From the NCBI GenBank assembly GCA_949752795.1, contig OX457064.1:41784368-41848367 (forward strand): DNA of 64,000 nt, in the 5' to 3' direction. The DNA comes from Hyperoodon ampullatus (taxonomy: Eukaryota > Chordata > Mammalia > Artiodactyla > Ziphiidae). The position numbers and the translations under genes are program-made. The notes below the pieces were generated by a model. It saw nothing but the letters and a program-made list of their open reading frames with translations. It was not told where the DNA came from and did no database searches. Shown piece by piece: positions 37,060 to 48,800 of the stretch. Each line of letters begins with the position of its first letter. Within the stretch, counting starts at the first letter, position 1.

Positions 37060-37330
37060 TTTAAACTCTGTATATTGTCTAATTTTCTCCTAAAAATAGG
37101 ATGCCAGTGATAACACTAAGATAACTATTAAAAGAAATCTGAGAAAGGTTAAGATATTTTATTTTTTAAAAGTTATGCCAACTCAGCAGGTCTCTAGATA
37201 TCACTTAGGAAAACCAGAACTCTCAGACTTTGATGGTGCTCTTATTACAGAACTTGAAATACTCCTGAACTGAAATGCCATAGCATATCACCATCTTGGT
37301 CCTTCATTCTGCAATCACCATGCTTTAGAT

Positions 37331-37528
37331 AAGGTCAACAAACTACAGCCCATGGGCCAATGATCTGTTTTTGTGAATAAAGTTTTATTGAAACACAGCT
37401 ACTTCCGTTCAGTCGCCTATTGTCTGTGGCTACTTTCATGCTACAAACCCTGGGGGTTACACCAGAATTGTGTAGTTACAAAAACATTTACTGCCTGGCT
37501 CTTTACAGAAGAAGATTGCTGACACCTG
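37331..37528. mobile_element. hAT-Charlie-type MITE
   Basis: A 198-base element with inverted ends ggtcaacaaac and gattgctgacacctg, interior tgaataaagttttattgaaacac. An exact 8-bp duplication ctttagat (37323-37330 and 37529-37536) is diagnostic of hAT transposition. MER1-like by appearance; the name is unsure. Confidence 0.85.
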
Positions 37529-37849
37529 CTTTAGATGGCTAAGTTGCAGGAATATAAGAGTTGGTGGCTATTTTGTTAAAAAAATAAATAAGTGGAAAAT
37601 CAGCTGTGAAGAGTAGCAAATATTTTCTTGTTATTTCTGAATTAGGTAAAAATGATTATTAAACTTATGTTACCTCTTAAATATAAAAGGCAGGTGCAGT
37701 ATAATGCCTCATGTGCAGACTATATTTGAAACATACTAAAGTCAAAACCAAAACTCTGTATACCATTAATCTAATTACATAAAGGATCAAAGTATTGATA
37801 TCTGGCAACCCGAATAAAGTCTTTCATTTTAATCATAGTGGACACAGCA

Positions 37850-38020
37850 CTATACAAGAGATAAAGGACACGTGAGTTTGATTCTTGTATGTGCTATTCA
37901 CATACTCTCTGGCCTTGAGCAAGTCACAATGCCTCTAAATTTAAATTTCCTTGTCCGTAAATACAGGGGATTAAATTGCATGGTTTTGCATCAGCTGTGA
38001 TTCCATAAGGTTGTGAAAAC
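37850..38020 (+). mobile_element. MIR SINE fragment
   Basis: cacgtgagtttgattcttg, ctctggccttgagcaagtcac and ttccttgtccgtaaataca trace the MIR from tRNA part to core. Confidence 0.75.
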
Positions 38021-40143
38021 AGAGCAGTTAACATCTTCCTTGCTTGCACATGATGTTATTAGGCTGTTCCACTGGTTTTAATATTTAAAAGAAAAGCATC
38101 AAGCACTAAAATTAGGAATACTGTGGCTATATTATGATTCTTCTACCCCTATGCTTTATTTGGGTTCCCTTTGAAAAATCATTTATGCAATTCCATGCTC
38201 CAGTTTCCTTTTTATTAAAACAGCAATAATAGTGTTTGTATTTTTAGTATATCAAGATATACTATTCTTTTTGGAAAAGCTGTTTGGAAAGACTTGAAAG
38301 AAAAGAAGTCCATTAATATTAAATTTTGTTTTGAAATTAATTTAGGTTATTATATTATTTCAAAAAGTACTTACCCTTGCCCTTTAAAATATTGTGTACA
38401 GAATGCAACTTAAGTGCTAAATTTTACTTAGTCCTTACTCATGTGTGAAAAAATTAGATATTCTGCATCGTAGACAACTCTTCTGAAATAATGTCACCAT
38501 GTAATATCGCTGTTAGCTTTCCCAGCTGAGAAATGCTGTTTTCATGAATAGTGATAAGAGGGGAATTTGAATGGAATTTTACATTCTCATGCCTTGTTAC
38601 ATAAAATTGTCACTCGGGACTATAAATTTTATCCCTTTTATACCAAATATAAACTATCAATTTCAAACGTGTAGTATAGATTTAGATGCATTTCTTCCCA
38701 TTTTTAAATGTCAGGTAAACAATGTTAGGTAAAGAGAACTCTGAATATGATTAGCACTAGAAACATTTAATCCAAACCATGACCCCTTTCCATTACCATA
38801 TAATATTAAAAACCTTACTATTTATGTGCTATAGAGCAACTGGGAATGTTTGCCTTAGTAGTCTAACTTACAGCGAACTTTTTACAGAATAAGAATTTTA
38901 AAAGGTCTAAAACTTTTAATACTATGGTAAAATTACTTCTCTTTAAGTATTCTTTCTTAGTGTTTGATACTTACACTGGTAATTATAATACTCAAATTTT
39001 ACCTGATATTTAAATAGAAAATATGAGTTCATAATAAATACGCTATACATGTTTTGTAGGAGATAGCAACTTAGTGAAAAAGATATACTCTAAATAATCA
39101 TACTATTTTTTTATTTGTTTGTCTGTAGATAATGTAATGGGAAAATGTAGTGCTATTGTTGAAGATCCTGTCATTGTTTGCTGAGTTGAAATTAATTATT
39201 TAATACTTATTAATCATCAGTAAAGTTCCATGGAAACCCACAAAGCCTGATCTTTGTCTGAAGGAGTATCTGCTAATGTAGCCAACCTTTATAAGGAGTT
39301 ACTAATGAAAGAGCTGGTGGAACAAAGGCAAGATATTGTATCAAAATGGAGTTCTTACAATACTATTGTCCTTTAGACTTTCTCGCTTCCTCTCACTGTT
39401 CCATCAGAACAGATTAATGATGCGTACTATTTCACAGTCACAATTTAGGTATGCGTCTCTGGCCTTGCTTCTATAATAATAGTATATTTTACCCCTATCC
39501 TATCATATTCACTTTTCAGTTCATTCACAGACTTTCTAGGTTGTCTGTAGCCTTCGCTTCAAGTCCTGTGAAACTCAACCTGGTAAACTTTTATAATAGT
39601 TTTGTTTTCCTCTTGGTTTTTTGTTTGTTTGTTGCTGTTGATCATTCTGATCATTCTGAACATTGCAGCCACCATGACATTCTTATCTTAACTAATGAAC
39701 AAGCTCTGGGATAATTGAGATTCACCTCCTACCTACTGGGAAAATCATAACTGGTCAAGAGAATCCTGCAGTTCACAAGTCCAGCTTCATATGATATCTG
39801 AGATACTTTCCATCATGCCTGATGCTGTGAATTCATGGTACTACTTCACATAGCCTAGTCTCAGCAGCAAGATACTAAACATGCTCCTGATTTCAGGACA
39901 ACAGTGGATTCCTATGAAGCTGAGATGAGATAACCACCATCCTTGATCCTCCAGACAACTTCTTAGGATTTGGGTGCAACGTTTAAAAATCAAATATCTC
40001 TTCAACCTGTCTAGCCCAAATGGCCTGAGAGGGTATAGCTCACACATGGGATATCTGTGGAGCCAATGTAATTAAAGCAGAGCGACCGAGATGAAAATGG
40101 CAAGAGAAAAAGCCACATGTGTAATGGAAGAGGGGCAGTCATT
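38021..40143. other. AT-rich sequence without recognised genes
   Basis: No coding pattern or named repeat. 39640-39663 has a gatcattctgatcattctg direct repeat. Confidence 0.45.
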
Positions 40144-40691
40144 TGCTGTGGACCGCTTTTAAGTTGGTTCCCAATGGTGCCCACCTCCTGGCATTCATGC
40201 TCGTGTTTCACTACCAACGATTTAGTGTGAGCTGGACCTAGTGACATTTTTCTGGTAAAGAAAATAAAGCAGAAATCCTGGGATATCACTTCCAAGGTTA
40301 AGTGTGAAAAGACTCTGGTTCTAAATTTGTTTTACTTTTCTTAATTGCTTGATCTGGTGGAAGCCAGCTGCCATGTTGTGAACTGACCTAAGGAGAGGCC
40401 TGTGACAAAACTAGGAGAGACCTCCATCCAACAGTCAGCAAGGAACTGAAACCTGCCAACAACCACCTGAGTGAGACTAGAAGTGGGTCTTTCACAGTGG
40501 ACCCTTTCTATAAGGCAACAGCCCTGGCTGACACCTTGATTACAGCTTTCTAAGAGACCCTCAGCTGGAGGAACCAACTAAGTTGCCCCCAGATGCCTGA
40601 CCTACAAAAATTGTGATTTATAAGCATTTCTTGTCTTAAGTCTCTAAGTTTTGGAGTAAGTTGCTATATAGCCATAGATGACTAATATATC
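40144..40691 (+). mobile_element. MLT1-type LTR (ERVL-MaLR)
   Basis: Full LTR order: tgctgtggaccgc start, gttcccaatggtgcccacctcc, gtgagctggacctagtgac, ccagctgccatgttgtgaac, aaacctgccaacaaccac, ggctgacaccttgattac and the end gccatagatgactaata. No internal MaLR sequence adjoins. Confidence 0.9.
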
Positions 40692-40861
40692 ATTTAAGAT
40701 CCTATAGGCCATTGTGGTGACTTTTTATCTCTCTGGGTGAGATGAAAGGCTCTTGCAAAATTTTGGGCAGAGCTGTGATGACTTACATTTTGAAAGGATT
40801 CTGCTTGCCACTCTACTGGCAATAATTTTAGGGGAATAAGGACATAAACAAGAAGAAGAGT

Positions 40862-41441
40862 ATCTTAGTACTTTCAGGCTGCTATGACAAAACATCATAA
40901 ATTAGGTGGCCTATAAACAGCAGAAATATATTGCTCACAATTCTGGAGGTTTTAAGTGTAAATGAGGGTTCCAGCATAGTTGGGTTCTGGTGAGAACCCT
41001 CTTCTTCCAGGTTGTAGACTGCTGAGTTCTTGTTGTATCTTCACATGCTAAAAGGAGCTACAGAGTTGGGCAGGGCCTCTTTTTTTTTTTTTTTTTGCGG
41101 TATGCGGGCCTCTCACTGTTGTGGCCTCTCCCACTGCAGAGCACAGGCTCCGGACGCGCAGGCTCAGCGGCCATGGCTTAAGGGCCCAGCCGCTCCACGG
41201 CATGTGGGATCTTCTCGGACCGGGGCACGAACCCATGTCCCCTGCATCGGCAGGCGGACTCTCAAACACTGTGCCACCAGGGAAGCCCAGGGCCTCTTTT
41301 ATAAGAGCACTAATACCTTTCTTAAGGGCTCCACTCTCATGTCCTAAGCACCTCTCAAAGACGCCACCTCCTAATATCATTATATTGGGCACTAGGTTTC
41401 AACATATGAATTGAGGGGACACAAACATGCAGTCCATGGCA
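40862..41441 (-). mobile_element. MLT1-type LTR inserted in L2, itself holding a SINE
   Basis: tttcaggctgctatgacaaaac, gcagaaatatattgctcac, cacctcctaatatcattatattggg and the end gcagtccatggca. The SINE at 41084-41287 splits it. Confidence 0.85.
41084..41287 (-). mobile_element. CHR-type SINE, 210-bp class
   Basis: Reverse copy with T-tail and complete tRNA head. Duplication cagggcctctttt (41071-41083 and 41288-41300). Confidence 0.95.
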
Positions 41442-42400
41442 AAGTTTTAAGAGGCTTTTGCTTGCTCTAGTTCAAGTGAGAAGATGGAGGCTTAATCTAG
41501 GGTGACAGCAGTGGATGTGTTAAGCAGTGATCAGAATCTGATACATTTAAAGAAAAAGCCAAAAGACTTTGCTGATGGAATAGATGGAGGGTGTGGAAAG
41601 GAAAGAAAAATGTCAAGAATGTCTCCAAAGTATCTGGCAAGATGGATCTGCCATCTACAGAGATGGGGAAATGCTATGAGAGAAGCAGGTTTGGAGGTGA
41701 TGGATATAGGAGCTGAGTTTGACGACTGTCCATTGACTATGCCTAATGCACGTCCAAGTGAAGCTTCAAGTCATCAGTTGAATGTATGAGTCAGATAATC
41801 AAGGGAAAGGGCCCAATTGCAAACATGAATTTGAGAATGTTCAGAATACCTGTAGGTGGTATTTAAAGACTTGAGTTTGGATAAGACCACCTAGAACTTA
41901 TATATCAACAGAAAAAAGATCTAAGGACTAAACTGGGAGTCACCCCAAAATTTAGAGATCAGGGAGCTGAGGAGGATCCATAAGAAGGAGCCTGAGAGGA
42001 AGAAGACTGTAAGGAAATAGGAAGACTAGGAGAGTGTGGTATCCTGGAGGTCAGGAGAAAAACATGCTTCAACTCGCCCTGTTTAAGGAGGCTGACAGGT
42101 CAAATACAATAAGGACTGGGAAAGGACAATTAGTTTTAGTAACATGGATGTTGGATGTCATGTTGCTTGGTGACCTTGATAAAAGCATTCTGGTGGAGAG
42201 TTAGGGTGAATTGAAGAAAGACTAGATACAGGGAAACTTTAAAAATATAGACAAATCTTTGGTGGAGTACTGCTGTAAAGAGAAAACAGAAACAAATGGT
42301 AGCTTGAGGAATACGTGAGGTTGAGAGAGATTTTTCTAAACTGAAAAAAATAAAACCAGTATTGCAGGCTGATAATTCACTTAAAGAATATAAGTCACTG

Positions 42401-42589
42401 GGCTTCCCTGGTGGCGCAGTGGTTGAGAGTCCGCCTGCCGATGCAGGGGACACGGGTTCGTGCCCCGGTCTGGGAGGATCCCACATGCCGCGGAGCGGCT
42501 TGGCCCATGAGCCATGGCCATTGAGCCTGCGTGTCCGGAGCCTGTGCTCCGCAACGGGAGAGGCCACAACAGTGAGAGGCCCACATACC

Positions 42590-42634
<45 letters not shown>
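42401..42634 (+). mobile_element. CHR-type SINE with a 46-base A-tail
   Basis: Complete 210-bp-class body followed by an uninterrupted A-run (42592-42637). Exact 18-bp duplication aaagaatataagtcactg (42383-42400 and 42635-42652). The long pure tail suggests a recent insertion. Confidence 0.95.
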
Positions 42635-42639
<5 letters not shown>

Positions 42640-42652
42640 ATATAAGTCACTG

Positions 42653-43559
42653 CCAGAAAATGAAACAAAAGTTGGAGATAGAAAGTCATTCCATCAAAAA
42701 GAAAATGTACTTATTTATTTTTATAAGAAAAATCTAATAGGGATATTGAGTGGAATTGTGCTAAAATTATAGGATTCACTTGGAATGGATCAACATCTTT
42801 GCAATATTGAGTATTCACATCTGCTATCTCTCCATTTATGCAAATGTTACACAAAGAGATAATAATTTTCTAGAGATTTTTCATATAAGTTCTGTCCATT
42901 TTTTAGGTTTATTACTTTGTGTTTTTTTGCTAGGAGTGGGATATTCTTTTTATTATTGATGTATTTTTTGATAAATGTAAGAATATTGATTTAGATGTAT
43001 TCATTTTGTATCTGCTTTTCGTATTTATACATTGGTTTTAAACAGTTTCAGTTGATTCTCTTTGGTTTCACAATAAATAAAATCATATCCTAAGTAAATA
43101 ACTATGGCACCCTGTTGTCAGTCTTCCATTTCTAGAACTACTGCCAGGCTGTCTCCACATTATCAAGTAATCAAAAAGTTTATACTGAAGTATAAACCAG
43201 AGGACATATGTAAAATAGGATCTTGAAGGACTATCTGATACATCTTCTGTCAGCCCCAAATGTCTAGCACCTCTGATGAATGATTCCTTTAAAGGAATTA
43301 AAGAAATTCAGCCACTCTCATTTGATAGATTTTTCAAATATACATATATCAAAATTTCTGTTCATGGTACTGAGTAGACTTTAATTTTTCCCTTATGCTT
43401 GAAGGGTTAATAAGTTCCTGCAGGATAAAAGAAGATACACAGCAAGCTGGATACAAATGGAAAGCAAAGCAGAGAAATCAGTACCACCAGGGCTCTGCAT
43501 ATAGCTTAACACAGTGTCTGGGATATAGTTGGTTCTGAATAAACTTTAAATAAAATCTC
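42653..43559. other. Unrecognised sequence with a MIR-like end
   Basis: No gene. 43490-43550 (tgcatatagcttaacacagtgtctgg ... aataaac) resembles the 3' end of a MIR or L2. Confidence 0.45.
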
Positions 43560-44886
43560 CCAAGGAGTCAAGATGTCGGTGTGGGAAAATGTGGAGTTAG
43601 CGTCTCCCCACAACTATGGTGCCTGCCGGCCACTGGTGGAGAACTCTGACCCCCAAGGAGATGGGAGGAACCCTGGAATGAACTGGTAGGACATAGGGGG
43701 ACCGAGGGTGGGAGGAGAAGTGGAGGCCAGACAAGATCGGTGCCCCTGAACTTGGGGAGATCAGGAGAGGCAGGTGGGAGGGACTTTCCAGGAAGAGCAG
43801 GAGAGGAACGGAGGGTGATCACCTGGCCCACTCGGGTTGGGAAGCTTGCTGAGCTCCCAAGCCGGTTCCCCCACCTCCAAAGCCCCATCCAGGCAGTGTG
43901 GGTCCTGCAGGCATAGGAGGGAGGCCGGGGAGATCAGGAGTGGCAGGTGGGAGGGGCCATCCAGGAGGAGCAGGAGAGGAGTGGAGGGCGACTGCCCTGC
44001 CCACTGGAGTCCAGGGAGCCTGCTGAGCTCCCAGGCCCATCCCCTGCCCTCCAAGACTCCCCCTTCTCTCCCCCGCCCACATTGGTCCTGGAGGCATAGG
44101 AGGGTGGCCCGGGAGATCAGGAGAGGCAGGCGGGAGGAGATTTCCCAGACCCCAGACCAGAGGAGCAGGAGAGGAGAGGAGAGGAAGGCGTTTACCCCAC
44201 CCACTTGAGACCAGGAAGCCTGCTGGGCTCCCAGGTGAGGTCCCCTGCCCTCTGAGAAAAGGGGTGGGGGGCATGCCTGGGCCCCTTCTGTTCCTTGAGC
44301 CTAAGCCCCATCCCCCACAGCTCCCAGGGCATTTTCCAGCCCGGTGGGTCCTGAGCATTGGCCCTGCAAACCACACAAACCTCGCTGTTGCTTAGCCCCA
44401 CTCACCACAGCCAAGTCCTTTCGTGCCCCACCCCCGCCTTTTTTTTTTTTTCTTTTCCCTCCTCCTCTTTTTTACTATTGTGGTACTGATGTACCTTCCG
44501 GTTGTTGATTCATCTATATTTTTATTTTTACATTCTTTCTAACATATCTGTTAATTTCCTAGTCTAATTTTATTTTTTACTTTGTTATTCCTTTTTTTTT
44601 TCTTGCTGCCCCATGTGGCTGGCGGGATCTTGATTCATGAGCCTGGGGTTGGGCAGTAACTTCTGCTGTGGGAGCTCCAATTCCGAACCACTGAGCTAAC
44701 AGAGAACCTCAGACCCCAGGGAATATTCATCGCCATGAGGTCTCACAGAACTCCTCATCTCAGCACCAAGACCCAGCTCTACAAAATAGCCTACAAACTT
44801 CAGTGTTGGAAGCCTCAGGCCAAACAACCAGTAAAACAAAACACAATCCCACTCATAAAAAAAAAAAAAAAAAGACGATAAAAAAT
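43560..44886 (+). promoter_or_regulatory. L1 5' UTR / internal promoter
   Basis: The first 850 bases are by far the most GC-rich part of the window and carry tandem modules; after 44440 the sequence turns T-rich and then A-rich before ORF1. In L1 this region drives transcription from position 1. A 185-codon reverse-strand frame (43819-44376) lies over the modules. Confidence 0.75.
43756..44290 (+). repeat. Tandem modules (about 3) in the L1 5' UTR
   Basis: The phrase ggagatcaggag with following ggcaggtgggag starts at 43756, 43929 and 44112, giving units of 173 and 183 bases and a partial third. Each unit has gagcaggagagga, a gcccactgg-like centre and gctgagctccca before the next start. Confidence 0.8.
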
Positions 44887-45772
44887 ATGTCACAGATGAA
44901 GGAGCAAGGTAAAAACCCACAAGACCAAATAAATGAAGAGGAAATAGGCAAACTACTTGAAAAAGAACTCAGAGTAAAGATAGTAAAGATGATCCAGAAT
45001 CTCTGAAATAGATGGAAGCATGGATTGAGAAAATACAAGAAATGTTTAACAAAGATCTAGAAGAACTAAAGAACAAAAAAACAGAGGTGAACAACACAAT
45101 AACTGAAATGAAAAATACAGTAGAATGAACCAATAACAATAACGGAGACAGAAGAACGAATAAGTGAGCTGGAAGACAAAATGGTGGAAATAACTGCTGA
45201 GGAGCAGAAGAAAGAATAAAGAATGAAAAGAATTGAAGACAATCTCAGAGACCTCTGGAACAACACTAAATGCACCAACATTCGAATTACAGGGGTCCCG
45301 GAAGAGGAAGAGAAAAAGAAAGGGTCGGAGAAAATATTTGAAGAGACTATAGTGGAAAACTTCCCTAACATGGGGAAAGAAATAGTCACCCAAGACCAGA
45401 AAGCACAGAAAGTCCCATACAGGATAGACCCTAGGAAAAACACATCAAGACACATATTAATCAAACTAACAAAAATTAAATTCAAAGAAAAAATATTAAA
45501 AGCAGCAACAGAAAAACAAAAAATAACATACAAAGGAATCCCCATAAGGTTATCAGCTGATTTTTCAGTGCAAATTTTGCACACCAGAAGGAAGTGGCAG
45601 GATATACTTAAAGTGATTAAAGAGAAAAAACCTACAACCAAGATTACTCTACCCAGCAAGGATCTCATTGAGATTTGACAGAGAAATTAAAACCTTTACA
45701 GACAAGCAAAAGCTGAGAGAATTCAGCACCACCAAACCAGCTTTACAATAAATGCTAAAGAAACTTTGCTGA
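44887..45772 (+). pseudogene. L1 ORF1 (RNA-binding chaperone), degraded
   Basis: ORF1p normally trimerises by a coiled coil and binds L1 RNA through an RRM and C-terminal domain. Here the start at 44887 leads into a charged, Glu/Lys-rich N-terminus, cut by TGA at 45004. Further stops follow in the coiled-coil region. A 151-codon open stretch (45223-45678) keeps the RRM landmark NIRITGVPEEEEKKKG, then RHILIKLTKIKFKEKILKAA and GIPIRLSADFSVQILHTRRKW of the C-terminal domain. The frame then shifts, apparently at a run of six A (45625-45630) where five would keep the frame, and TAA at 45749 interrupts the last codons. The product would be a truncated, non-functional fragment. Confidence 0.9.
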
Positions 45773-45830
45773 GCAGGAAACACTAGAGAAGAAAAAGACC
45801 CACAAAAACAAATCAAAAACAATTAAGAAA

Positions 45831-48800
45831 ATGGTAATAGGAACATACATATTGATAATAACCTTGAATGTAAATGGATTAGATGCCCCAACCAAAAGAC
45901 ACAGACTGACTGAATGGATACAAAAACAAGACCCATATATATGCTGTCTACAAGAGACCCACTGCAGACCTAGGGACACATACGGACTGAAAGTGAAGGG
46001 ATGGTAAAACATATTCCATGCAAATAGAAATCAAAAGAAAGCTGGAATAGCAATAGTCATATCAGATAAAATAGACTTTAAAATAAAGACTGTTACAAGA
46101 GATAAGGAGGGACACTACATAATGATCAAAGGATCAATCCAAGAAGAAGATATAACAATTATAAATGTTTATGCACCCAAAATAGGAGCATCTCAATACA
46201 TAGGCAAATGCTAACAAACATGAAAGGAGAAATTGACAGTAACACAATAATATTAGGGGACTTTTAACACCCCACTTACACCAAAGGAAAGATCATCCAA
46301 ACAGAAAATAAATAAGGAAACACAAGCTTTAAATGACACAATAGACCAGATAGATGTAACTGATATTTATAGAACATTCCACCCAAAAGTATCAGAATAC
46401 ACTTTCTTCTCAAGTGCACATCGAACAGTCTCCAGGATAGATCACATCTTGGGTCACAAATCAAGCCTCAGAAAATTTAAGAAAATTGAAATCATATCAA
46501 GCATCTTTTCTGATGACAATGCTATTAAATTGGAAATCAATTACAGAAAAAAACTAAAAAAAAACCAAAAACATGGAGGCGAAACAGTGCACTACTAAAT
46601 AACCAAGAGATAACCGAAGAAATCAAAGAAGAAATTTAAAAAAACATAGAAACAAATGACAATGAAAACACAACAGCCCAAAACCTAAGGGACACAGAAA
46701 AAGCAGTTCTAAGAGGGAAGTTTATAGCAATTCAATCTCACCTCAAATAACAAGAAAAATCTCAAATAAACAATCTACACTACACTTAAAACAACTACAG
46801 AAGAACAAAGAAAACCCAAAGTTAGTAGAAGGAAAGAAATCATAAAGATCAGAGCAGAAATAAATGAAATAGAAATGAAGAAAACAATAGCAAAGATCAA
46901 TAAAACTAAAAGCTGGTTCTTTGAGAAGATAAACAAAATGATAAACCCTTAGACTCATCAAGAAAAAAAGGGAGAGGATGCAAATCAATAAAATTAGAAA
47001 TGAAAAAGGAGAAATCACAACAGACACCACAGAAATACAAAGAATAATAAAAGACTACTACAAACAACCATATGCCACTAAAATAGACAACCACGAAGAA
47101 ATGGACAAATTCTCGGAAAGGTACAATTTTCCAAGGCTGAACCAGGAAGAATTAGAAAACATAAACAGACCTATCACAAGTAATGAAATTGAAACTGTAA
47201 TTTAAAATCTTCCAACAAACAAAAGTCCAGGACCAGGTGGCTTCACAGGTGAATTCTATCAAACATTTAGAGAAGAGCTAACACCAATCCTTCTCACAAT
47301 CTTCCAAAAAACTGCAGATGGAGAAATACTCCAAAATTCATTCTACAAAGCCACCATCACCCAAATACCAAAACCAGAAAACGATATCACACAAAAAAAG
47401 AAAATTATAGACCAATATCAGTGATGAACATAGATGCAAAAATCCTCAACAAAATACTAGCAAACAGAATCCAACAACACATTAAAAGGATCATCCACCA
47501 TCAAGTGGGATTTATTACAGGGATGCAAGGATTCTTCAGTATATGCAAATCAATCAATGTGATACACCTCATTAACAAATTAAGGAATAAAAACCATATG
47601 ATCATCTCAATAGATGCAGAAAAAGCTTTTGACAAAATTCAACACCCATTTATGGTAAAAATTCTCCAGAAAATGAGCATAGAGGGAACCTACCTCAACA
47701 TAATAAAGGCTATATATGACAAACCCACAGCAAGCATCATACTCAATGGTGAAAAACTGAAAGCATTTTCACTAGGATCAGGAAGAAGACGAGGATGTTC
47801 ACTCAAGCCACTCTTATTCAACATAGTTTTGGAAGTCCAAGCCATGGCAATCAGGGGAGAAAAAGAAATAAAAGGAATACAAATTGGAAAAGAAGAAGTA
47901 AAACTGTCACTGTTTGCAGATGACATGATACTATACATAGAGAATCCTAAAGATGCCACCAGAAAACTACTAGAGCTAATCAATGAATTTAGTAAGGTTA
48001 CAGGATACAAAATTAATGCACAGAAATCTCTTGCATTTCTATACACTAATGATGAAAAACCTGAAAGAGAAATTAAGGAAACACTCTCATTTACCACTGC
48101 AACAAAAAGAATAAAATACCTAGGAATAAACCTGCCTAAGGAGGTGAAAGACTTGTACTCAGAAAGCTATAAAACACCGATGAAAGAAATCAAACATGAC
48201 ATAAACAGATGGAGAAATATACCATGTTCTTGGATTGGAAGAATCAGTATTGTGAAAATGAACTATACTGCCCAAAGCAATCTACAGATTCAATGCAATC
48301 CCTATCAAACTACCAGTGGCATTCTTCACAGACTAGAACAAAAAAAAATCTTACAATTCATATGGAAACACAAAAGACCCCGAACAGCCAAAGCAATCTT
48401 GAGGAAGAAAAACGGAGCTGGAGGAATCAGGCTCCCTGACTTCAAACTATACCACAAAGCTACAGTAATCAAGACAGTATGGCACTGGCACAAAAACAGA
48501 AATATAGATCAATGGTACAGGATAGAATGCCCAGAGACAAACCCATGCACATATGGGCACCTAATTTATGACACAGGAGACAAGAACATATAATGGAGAA
48601 AAGACAGCCTCTTCAATAAGTCGTGCTGGGAAAACTGGACAGCTACATGTAAAAGAATGAAATTAGAACACTCCCTAACACCGTACACAAAAATAAACTC
48701 AAAATGGATTAAAGACCTAAATGTAAGGCCAGACACTCTAAAACTCTTAGAGGAAAACATAGGCAGAACAGTCTATGACATAAATCACAGCAAGATCCTT

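Larger units (their letters stand above)
40692..42330 (-). mobile_element. L2 LINE, split by an MLT1 LTR
   Basis: Left part 40692-40861 (cctataggccattgtggtgac, cagagctgtgatgacttac) continues collinearly at 41442 (agaggcttttgcttgctctag, gacagcagtgga) and runs through gtatttaaagacttgag and agtgtggtatcctggaggtcag. The 95-codon frame at 41502-41789 is a chance run. Confidence 0.8.

Noticed and set aside
41502..41789. 95-codon protein
   Set aside because: Lies in reverse-strand L2; the reading is antisense and has no domain.
43837..44208. 123-codon sense frame in the L1 5' UTR
   Set aside because: Overlaps the tandem GC-rich modules; low-complexity Ser/Arg/Pro composition and no link to ORF1.
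43756..44290. CRISPR-like repeat-spacer array
   Set aside because: Units are long, imperfect and adjacent, and the DNA is mammalian L1 promoter sequence.
47421..48593. A host gene for a reverse transcriptase
   Set aside because: It is the RT block of the decayed L1 ORF2; the surrounding L1 order is complete.
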